DNA of 22,875 nt from a virus. The notes under the pieces are model-generated. The model was given only the letters and a program-made list of their open reading frames with translations. It did not search any database and was not told where the DNA came from. The stretch is from positions 1-22,875 of the IMG/VR virus record IMGVR_UViG_3300037189_030636. One strand, 5' to 3'. This document shows, in pieces, positions 1-6,203 of this stretch (position 1 is its first letter; every line of letters starts with the position of its first letter). Made by a program: the position numbers and the translations under genes.

Positions 1-1485
1 GCCTGAAGGCAATGCTGGTGCCACAGTAGGTTTGTTGCCCTTGAGCATGCTGTCTTGTTTAGCAAAATATTCGGATTCCTTTTTAACCCGATCTGCACGT
101 GCCTGGTTGGCCATGTTGGGTGCAACAAAATCGCCGGCCTTTTCTATACCTCGGGCGATTCCAGACTGAGCCTTTTCCAGCATGCTCATTCGGTCCCAGT
201 TGCTGTCGTCGGCCTTGGTATCGACCTGCAGGTCGTTGCCTTTTTCATCTTTGCCCACGCCCATGGCACCCAGACCATAATCAACTGCCCGACCTGCTCC
301 ATACATGACTGCTCCAGCAGCCGCATAGGGTGCTGCTGCTCGTAGCATGGAACCAGCACGACCCAACGTTTTCTTACCTGGGATTAGATCAGCCAAGTCT
401 CCTAGACCAAAGCCGCCGCCTCCATCACCACCGCCCTGACCGCCCTGACCGCCACCTGCTCCTGCTGCTGGTGTTGCTGCTGTTTTAATTGTGTCGCCAC
501 CACGCATGGTGCGTTTTTCTTGGGTAGAACCAGTGTCAGTGCCTGCTGATCCAGTCTTGCCTTTGATATTAACAGTGGTAGCAGTGACATTTAATACATT
601 GGCACGCATTGTTGCTGGCACAGCAGTGGCAGTCTTGCCTTTGCCGCCATCTATGCCAACTAGTTTAGGTCGGGTATTGGCACGGCTACCTGTAATAGGA
701 TTAACGGTGTCAGGCTGACTATTGGGTTGACGAGCCAGATGTGGTGGCAGGAAGTTACCAAAGAACTTGGAAAGGCCTGGACTGTACATGCTTTCAATGT
801 TGGCTTCATTCTTTTCCAGTGCCATGTTGCCCAGTATGCTGGCAGCTCCGCCCAGACGTCCCATCTTGGCCTGGGCGGCATCTGCAACCTGGCCTTTGCT
901 GCCAGTGCGTGTACTCCGTATACCCGACCCCTTCAGAGAAGGATCAAAGGCAAAACCTTCTTTTAAAACGGTCTTTTTACCAACCAGTGCAGAAAATGCG
1001 TCGTAGAAGTTACCAGTGTTGCCACGATTGTTGGGGTTGAATTTACCACCAATGTTTTTCAATGGGCCTGCTGCGTCATTGGTATTGATGCCTGGTGTTG
1101 CAGGTGTATCCGGTGTTTGAGCTCCGCCCTGAATGACCTTCAATCCTGGAAAAGTTTTGCGTCCTGATTTAACTGGCATACCAGAACTATTGGCCAGGGC
1201 TTCCTGAATATTTTTATCCAGAGTTTTTAACTGTGTTCTAATATCCCCCAGTGTGACATGCTGGGCATCGCCCTTGATCTTGGTAATGGTGCGAGTATCC
1301 AGTGTTTCCTTCAACTCCTCCATGTTTTGAATAGTGACTGCCGCACGGATTTCTTCTAATTTTTTAATCTGATCTTCAGCGTGTTTGATCTGCTTCTCAG
1401 TAAGTTTTTCTGATCTGGTCAGCATGGCACGCTGAGCATCAATTAGCTCATCGATGGTTAGGGGTTTTGATTTAGCAGCAGCCAT
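1..1485 (-). CDS. Tape-measure-like tail protein, N-terminal 495 residues (runs off the left edge)
   Basis: The minus frame from the ATG at 1485 is open without a stop to base 1, so at least 495 residues are present and the C-terminus is missing. Residues 1-65 are charged and probably form a long helix or coiled coil. A Gly/Ala/Thr-rich low-complexity region follows, including a Gly-Gln-Gly-Asp run at about residues 340-365. A small-residue hydrophobic stretch rich in Ala, Gly and Tyr lies at about 382-412. Length, helical start and hydrophobic patch suit a tail tape measure or internal tail protein that sets tube length. The position directly downstream of a frameshifted chaperone-like gene and a small membrane protein supports that, but no family motif was recognised and another structural role is possible. 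It starts 2 nt after the preceding stop, with only a weak GAG as ribosome-binding site. Confidence 0.6.
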   Translation of the reverse strand, partial: MAAAKSKPLTIDELIDAQRAMLTRSEKLTEKQIKHAEDQIKKLEEIRAAVTIQNMEELKETLDTRTITKIKGDAQHVTLGDIRTQLKTLDKNIQEALANSSGMPVKSGRKTFPGLKVIQGGAQTPDTPATPGINTNDAAGPLKNIGGKFNPNNRGNTGNFYDAFSALVGKKTVLKEGFAFDPSLKGSGIRSTRTGSKGQVADAAQAKMGRLGGAASILGNMALEKNEANIESMYSPGLSKFFGNFLPPHLARQPNSQPDTVNPITGSRANTRPKLVGIDGGKGKTATAVPATMRANVLNVTATTVNIKGKTGSAGTDTGSTQEKRTMRGGDTIKTAATPAAGAGGGQGGQGGGDGGGGFGLGDLADLIPGKKTLGRAGSMLRAAAPYAAAGAVMYGAGRAVDYGLGAMGVGKDEKGNDLQVDTKADDSNWDRMSMLEKAQSGIARGIEKAGDFVAPNMANQARADRVKKESEYFAKQDSMLKGNKPTVAPALPSG

Positions 1486-1487
1486 GT

Positions 1488-1928
1488 TTATTCATCTCGG
1501 TGGCGTGGATTAAATGGTGGTTCGTCGTCATCTACTGGGCGTGCCGCAACTGGCGCGGGACGAGTCATGGGTGGTCGTGGTGGAGGAGCAGCTGGTGTCA
1601 CGCTTGGTGGCAAGCCTGCGGGTGTTGGTGGTGTAACCGAAGTTCCAACCGTGGAAGCTCCGGCCACCTTTTCCTGAGTACGCCCCCAGGCAGCAATACC
1701 CAGAACAGCGCCCATGGCCAGATGGAATAATCCGGCACCCTGCAGAGTTAAAGGATTCCATTGTGTAACTGGCTGCTTCAAAACGGCCTGCAGAATGCTC
1801 CAGGCCACGGGAAATATAATCATGTCACAGAAACATACCAACATGTACATCCAACCCATGGCTGGACGCCATTTCTTTTGCATCCAATCTTCCTTGGGTG
1901 CTTCTTGTTTAACTTCTTGGTCTGCCAT
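1488..1928 (-). CDS. Small two-helix membrane protein, candidate holin (GTA_holin_3TM-like)
   Basis: A 146-residue protein. Residues 1-20 are charged. Two hydrophobic segments follow, at about 23-49 and 59-81, the first preceded by a KKWRP motif. They are joined by a short loop containing QPVTQWNPLTLQGAG. Residues 99-141 are very rich in proline, with an acidic DDDE patch near the end. The W-P-LTLQGAG-FH-MGA pattern resembles small membrane proteins of aquatic phages usually called holins (GTA_holin_3TM family), which open the inner membrane for endolysin. That match is from memory. Its location inside a tail-assembly operon, between a chaperone-like gene and a tape-measure candidate, also allows a tail-associated membrane role. 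The start is fixed by a strong GGAAGGGG Shine-Dalgarno 7 nt upstream. Confidence 0.6.
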   Translation of the reverse strand: MADQEVKQEAPKEDWMQKKWRPAMGWMYMLVCFCDMIIFPVAWSILQAVLKQPVTQWNPLTLQGAGLFHLAMGAVLGIAAWGRTQEKVAGASTVGTSVTPPTPAGLPPSVTPAAPPPRPPMTRPAPVAARPVDDDEPPFNPRHRDE

Positions 1929-1931
1929 TTT

Positions 1932-2815
1932 TTATCCCCTTCCGGCGTTTTGTTCCTGTATTTTTTGTTTTTCTAATTCTAAATAACGAACAAGCAGAGT
2001 GACATAGATCTCCCTTTCCCACGGCATCATATTTTCTAATTCTGATAAACTATACTTATGATACTGCATCAGATTAAAATTGGTCTGATAATAGTTTAAC
2101 AGACTTTCATGGGAAAGGATTAACCGAAAAAACTCTGTATACCTTCCAATGTTACCTCATTGTGTTTACTGCATTCCTTGCAATCCCACACCATTTTATG
2201 GCGCAGCACCGGCATGGTAGCAAAGAAACGTTCAATCTTTTCCAGATTGGGTGGTGTCATGCTTTCAACAAAGGCCACCATTTCAGCCACAGTATGATCG
2301 GCGGCCGCATACATTTCGTCGCCCTGCCAGATGGTGTCAATGCTGCGAGCAATTAATTTGATGATACCATCTACATCCCTGGCGGCCAATAGTTCATCGA
2401 CTTCACGCAAATATGGATAGCGCATCTTCAGAGTAATGTTGTTGTCCAGTTCTATGGTGTCTTTATGACCTTCGGTCTTTTCAACCTTGACTTTGGTGAC
2501 ATCTATGGATTCATCCTGCTTGACGCCACAGGGACAGGTCAGCACCAGTTCAACTTTTTCGCCAACACTGGCGGCTCTGATGTTCATGAACAGATATTCA
2601 ACATCGAAACTGGGCAGGTTTTCAGCATTGACCTTGCCAAAGGTGCAGGCATTGATGATACCTTCAATGGCATCATTTTGTTGGTTGGTTCCTTCTTGTG
2701 CTGCCATCAGCAGTTGCTTTTGTTCTTTGACCAAAAATGGACGAAATTTTACCGTTGTTCCATTGCTGGGTAACTCAATGGTTACAACTGGTGTATCAAA
2801 TACAGGTAAAGCCAT
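1932..2815 (-). CDS. Frameshift fusion of the gp26-like protein with a 64-residue extension (predicted -1 shift at 2126-2132)
   Basis: If ribosomes slip back one base at T TTT TTC (2132-2126), reading continues from CGG at 2126-2124 through 64 codons to TAA at 1934-1932. The fusion is 294 residues: 230 of the gp26-like protein plus the extension. The extension is helical and charged, with a central motif SLSELENMMPWEREIYVTLL and a Lys/Glu/Gln-rich tail. It has no credible start of its own: no ATG, GTG or TTG sits at a usable distance from the GGAAGG upstream, and the first in-frame ATG is 19 codons in and lacks a Shine-Dalgarno. The layout (short product, low-level longer product, then a tape-measure candidate) copies the G/GT tail-chaperone arrangement of lambda, and the extension would be the T-like domain that contacts the tape measure. 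The frame geometry is read directly; the shift itself and its function are inference. Confidence 0.7.
1936..1943 (-). promoter_or_regulatory. Strong ribosome-binding site for the holin-like gene
   Basis: Minus-strand GGAAGGGG lies 7 nt before the ATG at 1928 and fixes that start. It overlaps the last codons of the frameshift extension of the upstream gene, so ribosomes finishing the extension end 3 nt before this ATG. Confidence 0.75.
2083..2104 (-). other. Weak hairpin downstream of the slippery site
   Basis: On the minus strand GTCTG (2104-2100) can pair with CAGAC (2087-2083) across a 12-nt loop. It starts 21 nt after the heptamer, farther than the usual 5-9 nt, and has only 5 pairs, so a stimulatory role is doubtful. 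Confidence 0.25.
2120..2815 (-). CDS. 26: gp26-like baseplate hub / tail-assembly protein (T4_baseplate family)
   Basis: A 231-residue protein, close to T4 gp26 (about 208). The opening MALPVFDTPV, the central KFRPFLVKEQK segment, and the paired cysteine motifs C94-x-C96 and C212-x-x-C215 fit the T4_baseplate family (PF12322, gp26/gp51), which acts in assembly of the baseplate hub. The four cysteines could bind a zinc ion as a ribbon. The start at 2815 is set by AAGGAG 8 nt upstream and lies 25 nt after the preceding gene. The C-terminus ends in QSFFG just where a -1 slippery heptamer occurs, so this is probably the abundant, unshifted product of a two-product gene. Family assignment is from remembered sequence features, not a search. 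Confidence 0.75.
   Translation of the reverse strand: MALPVFDTPVVTIELPSNGTTVKFRPFLVKEQKQLLMAAQEGTNQQNDAIEGIINACTFGKVNAENLPSFDVEYLFMNIRAASVGEKVELVLTCPCGVKQDESIDVTKVKVEKTEGHKDTIELDNNITLKMRYPYLREVDELLAARDVDGIIKLIARSIDTIWQGDEMYAAADHTVAEMVAFVESMTPPNLEKIERFFATMPVLRHKMVWDCKECSKHNEVTLEGIQSFFG
2126..2147 (-). promoter_or_regulatory. Programmed -1 frameshift signal: GGAAGG, 9-nt spacer, T TTT TTC
   Basis: Minus strand: GGAAGG (2147-2142), a 9-nt spacer, then TTTTTTC (2132-2126) in phase with the gp26-like frame as T TTT TTC. Both tRNAs can re-pair one base back as TTT TTT. The zero frame reaches GGT TAA immediately afterwards, while the -1 frame stays open for 64 codons. A Shine-Dalgarno-like element about 10 nt upstream of the slip site is the known enhancer of -1 shifting in E. 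coli dnaX. Confidence 0.75.
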
Positions 2816-2823
2816 GTGTATAT

Positions 2824-2829
2824 CTCCTT
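2824..2829 (-). promoter_or_regulatory. Very strong ribosome-binding site of the gp26-like gene
   Basis: Minus-strand AAGGAG followed by ATATACAC and ATG. This is almost the T7 gene 10 leader (AAGGAGATATACAT). It lies in an AT-rich 25-nt gap containing TTAATTAATTAA and suggests high expression of this gene relative to its coupled neighbours. Confidence 0.75.
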
Positions 2830-2840
2830 AATTAATTAAA

Positions 2841-3530
2841 TCAAGCTCCAAAGAAGCTATTGGTTTCAAAACTCATTGGGTCATCCATTGTACCGCCCAG
2901 CGGCGTACTCTGTCCCAGATAATCAACCTTGCGATTATCCTTGACCGGTTTGGGATCAGGTTTGTGTGTAATCGTGGGCTTGGGTGGCACCTCCTGCACA
3001 GCAGTGGTGATTGCTTCCCATTTCTTATAGGTAAAGGTGACATTTAAACGACTCACACCCATGCTACCCTGGTCCAGCTGCACTGGATTCACAGATATGG
3101 GATAGGCATCTATTAGTCTGACTGCATAGCTTACCTTGTCCTGTTCGTCCAGCTGAGCAATTTCAATTTTGGATATGTAGTTTGAATAATAATAGGCCAG
3201 ATTGGTGTTTCTATCAATGACACCGTCGATCCATCGATCAAAAAATCGCTTGACTTCCATGCTGCGATCCAGATAAAAATTGATGGAAATATTGTCGCCG
3301 CCATATTCGGCAAAGTGTGGCAGGTATCGTGGCGGGCCAAACATACGCAGAGGTGTTACATTGACTCGCGTCTGTGGTAACTGTGTTCCTTCGGCGAACA
3401 AACTGCTGAGTTTTTCTATACCGCCGCCCAAAAAGCTAGGAGCATAGACTGCAACTTCAAAACGATGTGCCTTGGCCATGCCACGATTCAGCACTTCTTC
3501 TCTGAAGTTTTCTAATTTAAAGTAAGACAT
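2841..3530 (-). CDS. Tail-tube-fold baseplate protein, gp54-like tube initiator (or gp19 tube protein)
   Basis: From the ATG at 3530 the product has 229 residues. A longer reading from 3617 is open, but the inner start overlaps the preceding stop as TAATG and begins with the conserved-looking MSYFKLENFREEV, so it is preferred. The middle of the protein has the tube-family pattern: GTQLPQTRVNVTPLRMFG, then YGGDNISINFYLDRSMEVKR, KIEIAQLDEQDKVSY, the DAYPISVNP turn and a final VTFTYKKW strand. In T4, gp19 forms the tube and gp54 starts it on the baseplate. Length, the LENFREEV start and the neighbouring baseplate genes favour gp54. About 50 residues follow the fold as a Pro/Lys-rich tail (PPKPTITHKPDPKPVKD), absent from a plain gp19. 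Choice between gp54 and gp19 is uncertain. Confidence 0.7.
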   Translation of the reverse strand: MSYFKLENFREEVLNRGMAKAHRFEVAVYAPSFLGGGIEKLSSLFAEGTQLPQTRVNVTPLRMFGPPRYLPHFAEYGGDNISINFYLDRSMEVKRFFDRWIDGVIDRNTNLAYYYSNYISKIEIAQLDEQDKVSYAVRLIDAYPISVNPVQLDQGSMGVSRLNVTFTYKKWEAITTAVQEVPPKPTITHKPDPKPVKDNRKVDYLGQSTPLGGTMDDPMSFETNSFFGA

Positions 3531-4105
3531 TAGTAATGTTTCCTTGATTGTCTCCAGACAGTTTCCTTGGAAGCGTTCTGAAATTGTTCTATGGGCAGCA
3601 TGGACGCACTCAACCAATCATCCGAGGGTATTAGTAAAAATCTGCTGCGTAAATGTCCAGTGAGGTAGTGTTTGACGCAAGCCCCAACACCGGGAAATTT
3701 AGCTCCAGAGTTCAACAACTGCCAGCTGAATAGTTGTTGTTTTGTTTCGTCGGCAGTCTTGTGCTTGACTTCTAATAAAGCGCCCATTAATTTAAAACGC
3801 AAACCATAGGGCAGATAATGCAGATTGATGCCTAAAAATCCGCCAGGGACTGTTCTAAAGGGCAACACCAGCGGCATGGCATCCCAGTAGGGCAGATCGT
3901 CTTTGTGCTTGGCGTCGTATTGAAACAGGTATAGTTCGCCGGGTTTGATTCTGCTCTTGAGATTGCCGGCTTTGCCACTCAGTAATCCATTGACTGACCC
4001 CTGCACATTGCGCAGTTGTTTGACCTGACTCTGATACCAGGTCAGGCTTTTCTTGCTGTTACCGGCATTGAGAGTAACGTTGTGAAATGGATTGGTGGTT
4101 GCCAT
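3530..4105 (-). CDS. gp2-like protein, putative DNA end protector
   Basis: 191 residues from the ATG at 4105. An in-frame ATG at 4186 would add 27 residues but lies inside the gp4-like gene, so the inner start, 4 nt after the gp4 stop, is preferred. Recognisable blocks are SLTWYQSQVKQL, GELYLFQYDAKHKDDLPYWD followed by PLVLPF, GFLGINLHYLPYGLR and CVKHYLTGHLRSRFL. I associate this pattern with proteins called DNA end protector (T4 gp2) in aquatic T4-like phages; gp2 shields packaged DNA ends from host RecBCD and lies next to gene 4 in T4 as well. The assignment is from memory and adjacency, and the alternative is an unnamed virion protein. It overlaps the next gene by one base (TAATG). A late-promoter-like box covers the end of the gene before it. 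Confidence 0.55.
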   Translation of the reverse strand: MATTNPFHNVTLNAGNSKKSLTWYQSQVKQLRNVQGSVNGLLSGKAGNLKSRIKPGELYLFQYDAKHKDDLPYWDAMPLVLPFRTVPGGFLGINLHYLPYGLRFKLMGALLEVKHKTADETKQQLFSWQLLNSGAKFPGVGACVKHYLTGHLRSRFLLIPSDDWLSASMLPIEQFQNASKETVWRQSRKHY

Positions 4106-4109
4106 GATA

Positions 4110-4562
4110 TTATTTATCAATTCCCAATTCGGTTTCTGTGAGAATCTCAAACTTCCAGCCACGGTTTTCGCAGAATTCTGTGGCATTCTTCCACTTGCTC
4201 TGATTCACACCCCAGGTCATGACTTCCTGAATATATCGTTTGGTCACCCTCTCTGGCTTCTGTGGAGGCCGGGTAAACTTGCTGGGTTTGATCTCAATGA
4301 GATAACGCTGTACAACGCCATGCTTGTCCCGAATTTTAATGTAGAAATCCACGAAATATCTGTGTACCCGATTGTCTATTGGTGATAAATAGGGTATAAC
4401 GATCTCTTCGCTACCCCATTCCAGGACACTGTTGTTGGTATCACACCATTTCATGAACTTCAATTCCCAGAGACTGCGGTATATTACGCGAGTAGGATCA
4501 CCAGAATATTTACCAGTGTTGTTTACCCGATATCGGCCCTTGTAGGTTTTGGATGAATACAT
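4110..4562 (-). CDS. 4: Head completion protein gp4, TnsA/PD-(D/E)XK nuclease fold
   Basis: 150 residues, the length of T4 gp4. The start MYSSKTYKGRYRVNNTGKY and the RSLWE block are typical of gp4. Candidate active-site residues of a PD-(D/E)XK (TnsA-like) nuclease are visible: E33 in SLWE, D72 in the VDFYIKI strand, and E90-I-K92 in LIEIKPSK. gp4 closes the filled head so that the tail can join. It is the first gene of the leftward arm, reading away from a divergent promoter region. No good Shine-Dalgarno precedes the ATG at 4562: the leader is AT-rich, so initiation may rely on lack of structure. The stop codon region (GAT AAA TAA) also forms a late-promoter-like box for the next gene. Confidence 0.85.
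   Translation of the reverse strand: MYSSKTYKGRYRVNNTGKYSGDPTRVIYRSLWELKFMKWCDTNNSVLEWGSEEIVIPYLSPIDNRVHRYFVDFYIKIRDKHGVVQRYLIEIKPSKFTRPPQKPERVTKRYIQEVMTWGVNQSKWKNATEFCENRGWKFEILTETELGIDK
4111..4118 (-). promoter_or_regulatory. T4-type late-promoter-like box GATAAATA before the gp2-like gene
   Basis: Minus-strand GATAAATA formed by the last codons and stop of the gp4-like gene. The next ATG (4105) starts only 5 nt after the box, so a transcript begun at the usual late distance would have almost no leader. It may be coincidental. Confidence 0.35.
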
Positions 4563-4570
4563 GATAAATA
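4563..4570 (+). promoter_or_regulatory. Late promoter box GATAAATA for the rightward arm
   Basis: GATAAATA 29 nt before the ATG of the gp48-like gene, followed by an AT-rich leader with TTAGGA as ribosome-binding site. T4 late promoters are a lone TATAAATA-type -10 element read with the gp55 sigma factor, and aquatic relatives use NATAAATA. The box begins immediately next to the gp4-like start codon. Confidence 0.65.
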
Positions 4571-4594
4571 TTCAATAATTTAATTAGGATCAAC

Positions 4595-4602
4595 TATTTA
4601 TG
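4595..4602 (-). promoter_or_regulatory. Late promoter box CATAAATA for the leftward arm
   Basis: Minus-strand CATAAATA, overlapping the start codon of the plus-strand gp48-like gene and 32 nt before the gp4-like ATG. With the plus-strand box at 4563-4570 it makes a compact divergent pair whose predicted transcripts overlap. Confidence 0.55.
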
Positions 4603-5709
4603 GCTGCTGTAACACCAATACCAACTGTTAATACCAACGCAGAACTCAACGCAAAAACTTTTAGTAAAAGCGGCGGTACTACTGTTGATCAAACCACGCA
4701 ACAGAATTTTAAATACAACGTTAATTCACTGACCTATCCCTATGATGTAGACTCTGCGGATTATCCGCACTTTGTTGTTTTCTACATCAACATTCGTGGT
4801 AAAAGCAAATACAATGGGCCCGGTGGTTCCTACAAGACTGTCGAAGTTACCAGCGCAGGGCAGAATCGCGTCAACGAAACTAAACTTGGTAATAACGTGG
4901 ATACAGCAGTTACTCTGGGTGCTGGTTATGCAGGCTACAAGGGCGTTAATACATTATTGGCAAATACAAACATTGTTAAAAATGCCAAGACAAAATTGGT
5001 GTTGCAGGCCGCTGGCGCTGTTGCCGGCGCTACTCTTGCCAGCGGAACCTTTGAAGGCGACAAAAAGTTCAGAATTGACAGTGCCATAATGCTGGCTGTC
5101 AACGACAGACCCAGCACACAATATCGGGTTGAATATCGATCCACAGATCTGGGTAGCCTGGGTGGGTTCATTGCCGGTGGTAGTTCTGCCACAGACAGCA
5201 CCGAAGACTTTGCCGTTGAAAGCGCTAAAGCAGCCATTATCAATGCACTGCAAATTCCAGCTGCTATTACCAGTAATCTGGATCCCAAGTCACTGGTTTC
5301 TCTGGGTACAGGCATGGCACTAAACCCATTCCGTGAACAGGTTTTTCAAAACGTTGAAACCCGAACCTTTGCTTTTGACTATAAATTTTTGCCACGCAAT
5401 GCCGATGAAACCAGGGCAGCGCATAAAATCATTGAACTGTTTAAATTTCACATGCATCCCGAATTGGCCAAGGGTGGCATGTTCTACATCTATCCCAGTA
5501 CCTTTGATATACAATACTTTTTCCAGGGAAAAGAAAATCCACACGTGAACAAGATCAGCGAATGCGTGTTGTCATCCATGAAGGTTGACTATGGAACACA
5601 GAGTCAGATGTCGTCTTTTGCCGATGGATCACCCACAGAAATCAACCTGTCCCTGACCTTTGTTGAACTCGAAGTGTTGACCAAAGAACGCATAGTAAAG
5701 GGCTATTAA
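4600..5709 (+). CDS. 48: gp48-like baseplate tail-tube cap protein
   Basis: 369 residues, matching T4 gp48 (364). The N-terminal part contains NSLTYPYDVDSADYPHFVVF, followed by an Ala/Gly-rich hydrophobic middle at about residues 100-155. The conserved half starts near residue 243 (NPFREQVFQNVETRTFAFDY), continues with LPRNADETRAAHKIIELFKF and the HPEL and FDIQYF segments, and ends with VLSSMKVDYGTQ, a FADGSPTEINLSL strand and the LTKERIVKGY end, as in the gp48 tail-cap family. gp48 sits on the hub with gp54 and starts tube growth. The start at 4600 is preceded by AGGA about 10 nt upstream and by a late promoter box. Its stop overlaps the gp53 start (TAATG). Confidence 0.8.
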   Translation: MAAVTPIPTVNTNAELNAKTFSKSGGTTVDQTTQQNFKYNVNSLTYPYDVDSADYPHFVVFYINIRGKSKYNGPGGSYKTVEVTSAGQNRVNETKLGNNVDTAVTLGAGYAGYKGVNTLLANTNIVKNAKTKLVLQAAGAVAGATLASGTFEGDKKFRIDSAIMLAVNDRPSTQYRVEYRSTDLGSLGGFIAGGSSATDSTEDFAVESAKAAIINALQIPAAITSNLDPKSLVSLGTGMALNPFREQVFQNVETRTFAFDYKFLPRNADETRAAHKIIELFKFHMHPELAKGGMFYIYPSTFDIQYFFQGKENPHVNKISECVLSSMKVDYGTQSQMSSFADGSPTEINLSLTFVELEVLTKERIVKGY

Positions 5710-6203
5710 TGTATTTCTCACAATTTCCATATTTAAAATACAGCCTGGATGGCGGTACTACAAATTTTATTGTTCGCGATATATTTCGTCGAGTTAAAAC
5801 TGAATCCATGGCCATTCAAAATGATCTGGCCTACTATAATTACATTGTTCGTGACGGCGACACTCCAGAAATTTTAGCCGATAAAATCTACGATAACCCA
5901 CAATATCACTGGGTGCTGTTAATTGTCAATGAAATTATTGATCCACGCTGGGACTGGATTTTACCAGAAAATGTTTTATATGCCTACATTGTTGACAAAT
6001 ATGGTCAGAGCAACATCAACAGCGCACATCACTATGTCAATGCAGCCGGCTATGTTGTCAACAGCACTGCGCCCGGACGCATCGCTGTATCCAACTATGA
6101 TTATGAAGTAACTGAGAACGAAAAGAAAAGAGAAATAAAAATTTTGAAACCCGAATATCTGAATCTATTCCTCAAATCATTTGCTGAGGTGGCCATTCAA
6201 TGA
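5709..6203 (+). CDS. 53: Baseplate wedge protein gp53
   Basis: 164 residues, slightly shorter than T4 gp53 (196). The pattern MYFSQFPYLKY, VRDIFRRVK, YIVRDGDTPEILADKIY, HWVLLIVNEIIDPRWDW and KKREIKILKPEY is characteristic of the gp53 family. The YIVRDGDTPEILA segment resembles a LysM start. In T4, gp53 clamps neighbouring wedges and lets six wedges join round the hub. It overlaps gp48 by 1 nt and the next gene by 4 nt (ATGA), consistent with a coupled wedge/hub operon. Confidence 0.85.
   Translation: MYFSQFPYLKYSLDGGTTNFIVRDIFRRVKTESMAIQNDLAYYNYIVRDGDTPEILADKIYDNPQYHWVLLIVNEIIDPRWDWILPENVLYAYIVDKYGQSNINSAHHYVNAAGYVVNSTAPGRIAVSNYDYEVTENEKKREIKILKPEYLNLFLKSFAEVAIQ

Noticed and set aside
402-590. 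Minus-strand 62-codon frame rich in Gln/Val/Leu
   Set aside because: It is an alternative-frame reading of the Gly-rich low-complexity tract; its composition is explained by that tract.
55-1040. Several plus-strand open frames of 60-100 codons opposite the tape-measure candidate
   Set aside because: They are antisense shadows of a long minus-strand frame with good codon structure, have no ribosome-binding sites, and look like no known protein.
2101-2110. An ATG at 2110 on the minus strand as a separate start for the 64-residue extension
   Set aside because: It is in another frame and reaches a stop after four codons. The in-frame ATG farther down lacks a Shine-Dalgarno, so the frameshift explanation is preferred.
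3531-3617. Extended N-terminus (29 residues) for the gp54/gp19-like protein from the ATG at 3617
   Set aside because: It would overlap the gp2-like coding end, has no clear ribosome-binding site, and the inner ATG at 3530 forms a TAATG overlap and begins a family-like sequence.
4106-4186. Extended N-terminus (27 residues) of the gp2-like protein
   Set aside because: It lies fully inside gp4 coding sequence in another frame. The inner start at 4105 follows the gp4 stop closely.
4384-4391. A plus-strand GATAAATA inside the gp4-like gene
   Set aside because: It is antisense within gp4 coding sequence (Y-L-S-P), more than 200 nt from the next plus-strand start, and has no adjacent gene start, so chance is the simplest reading.
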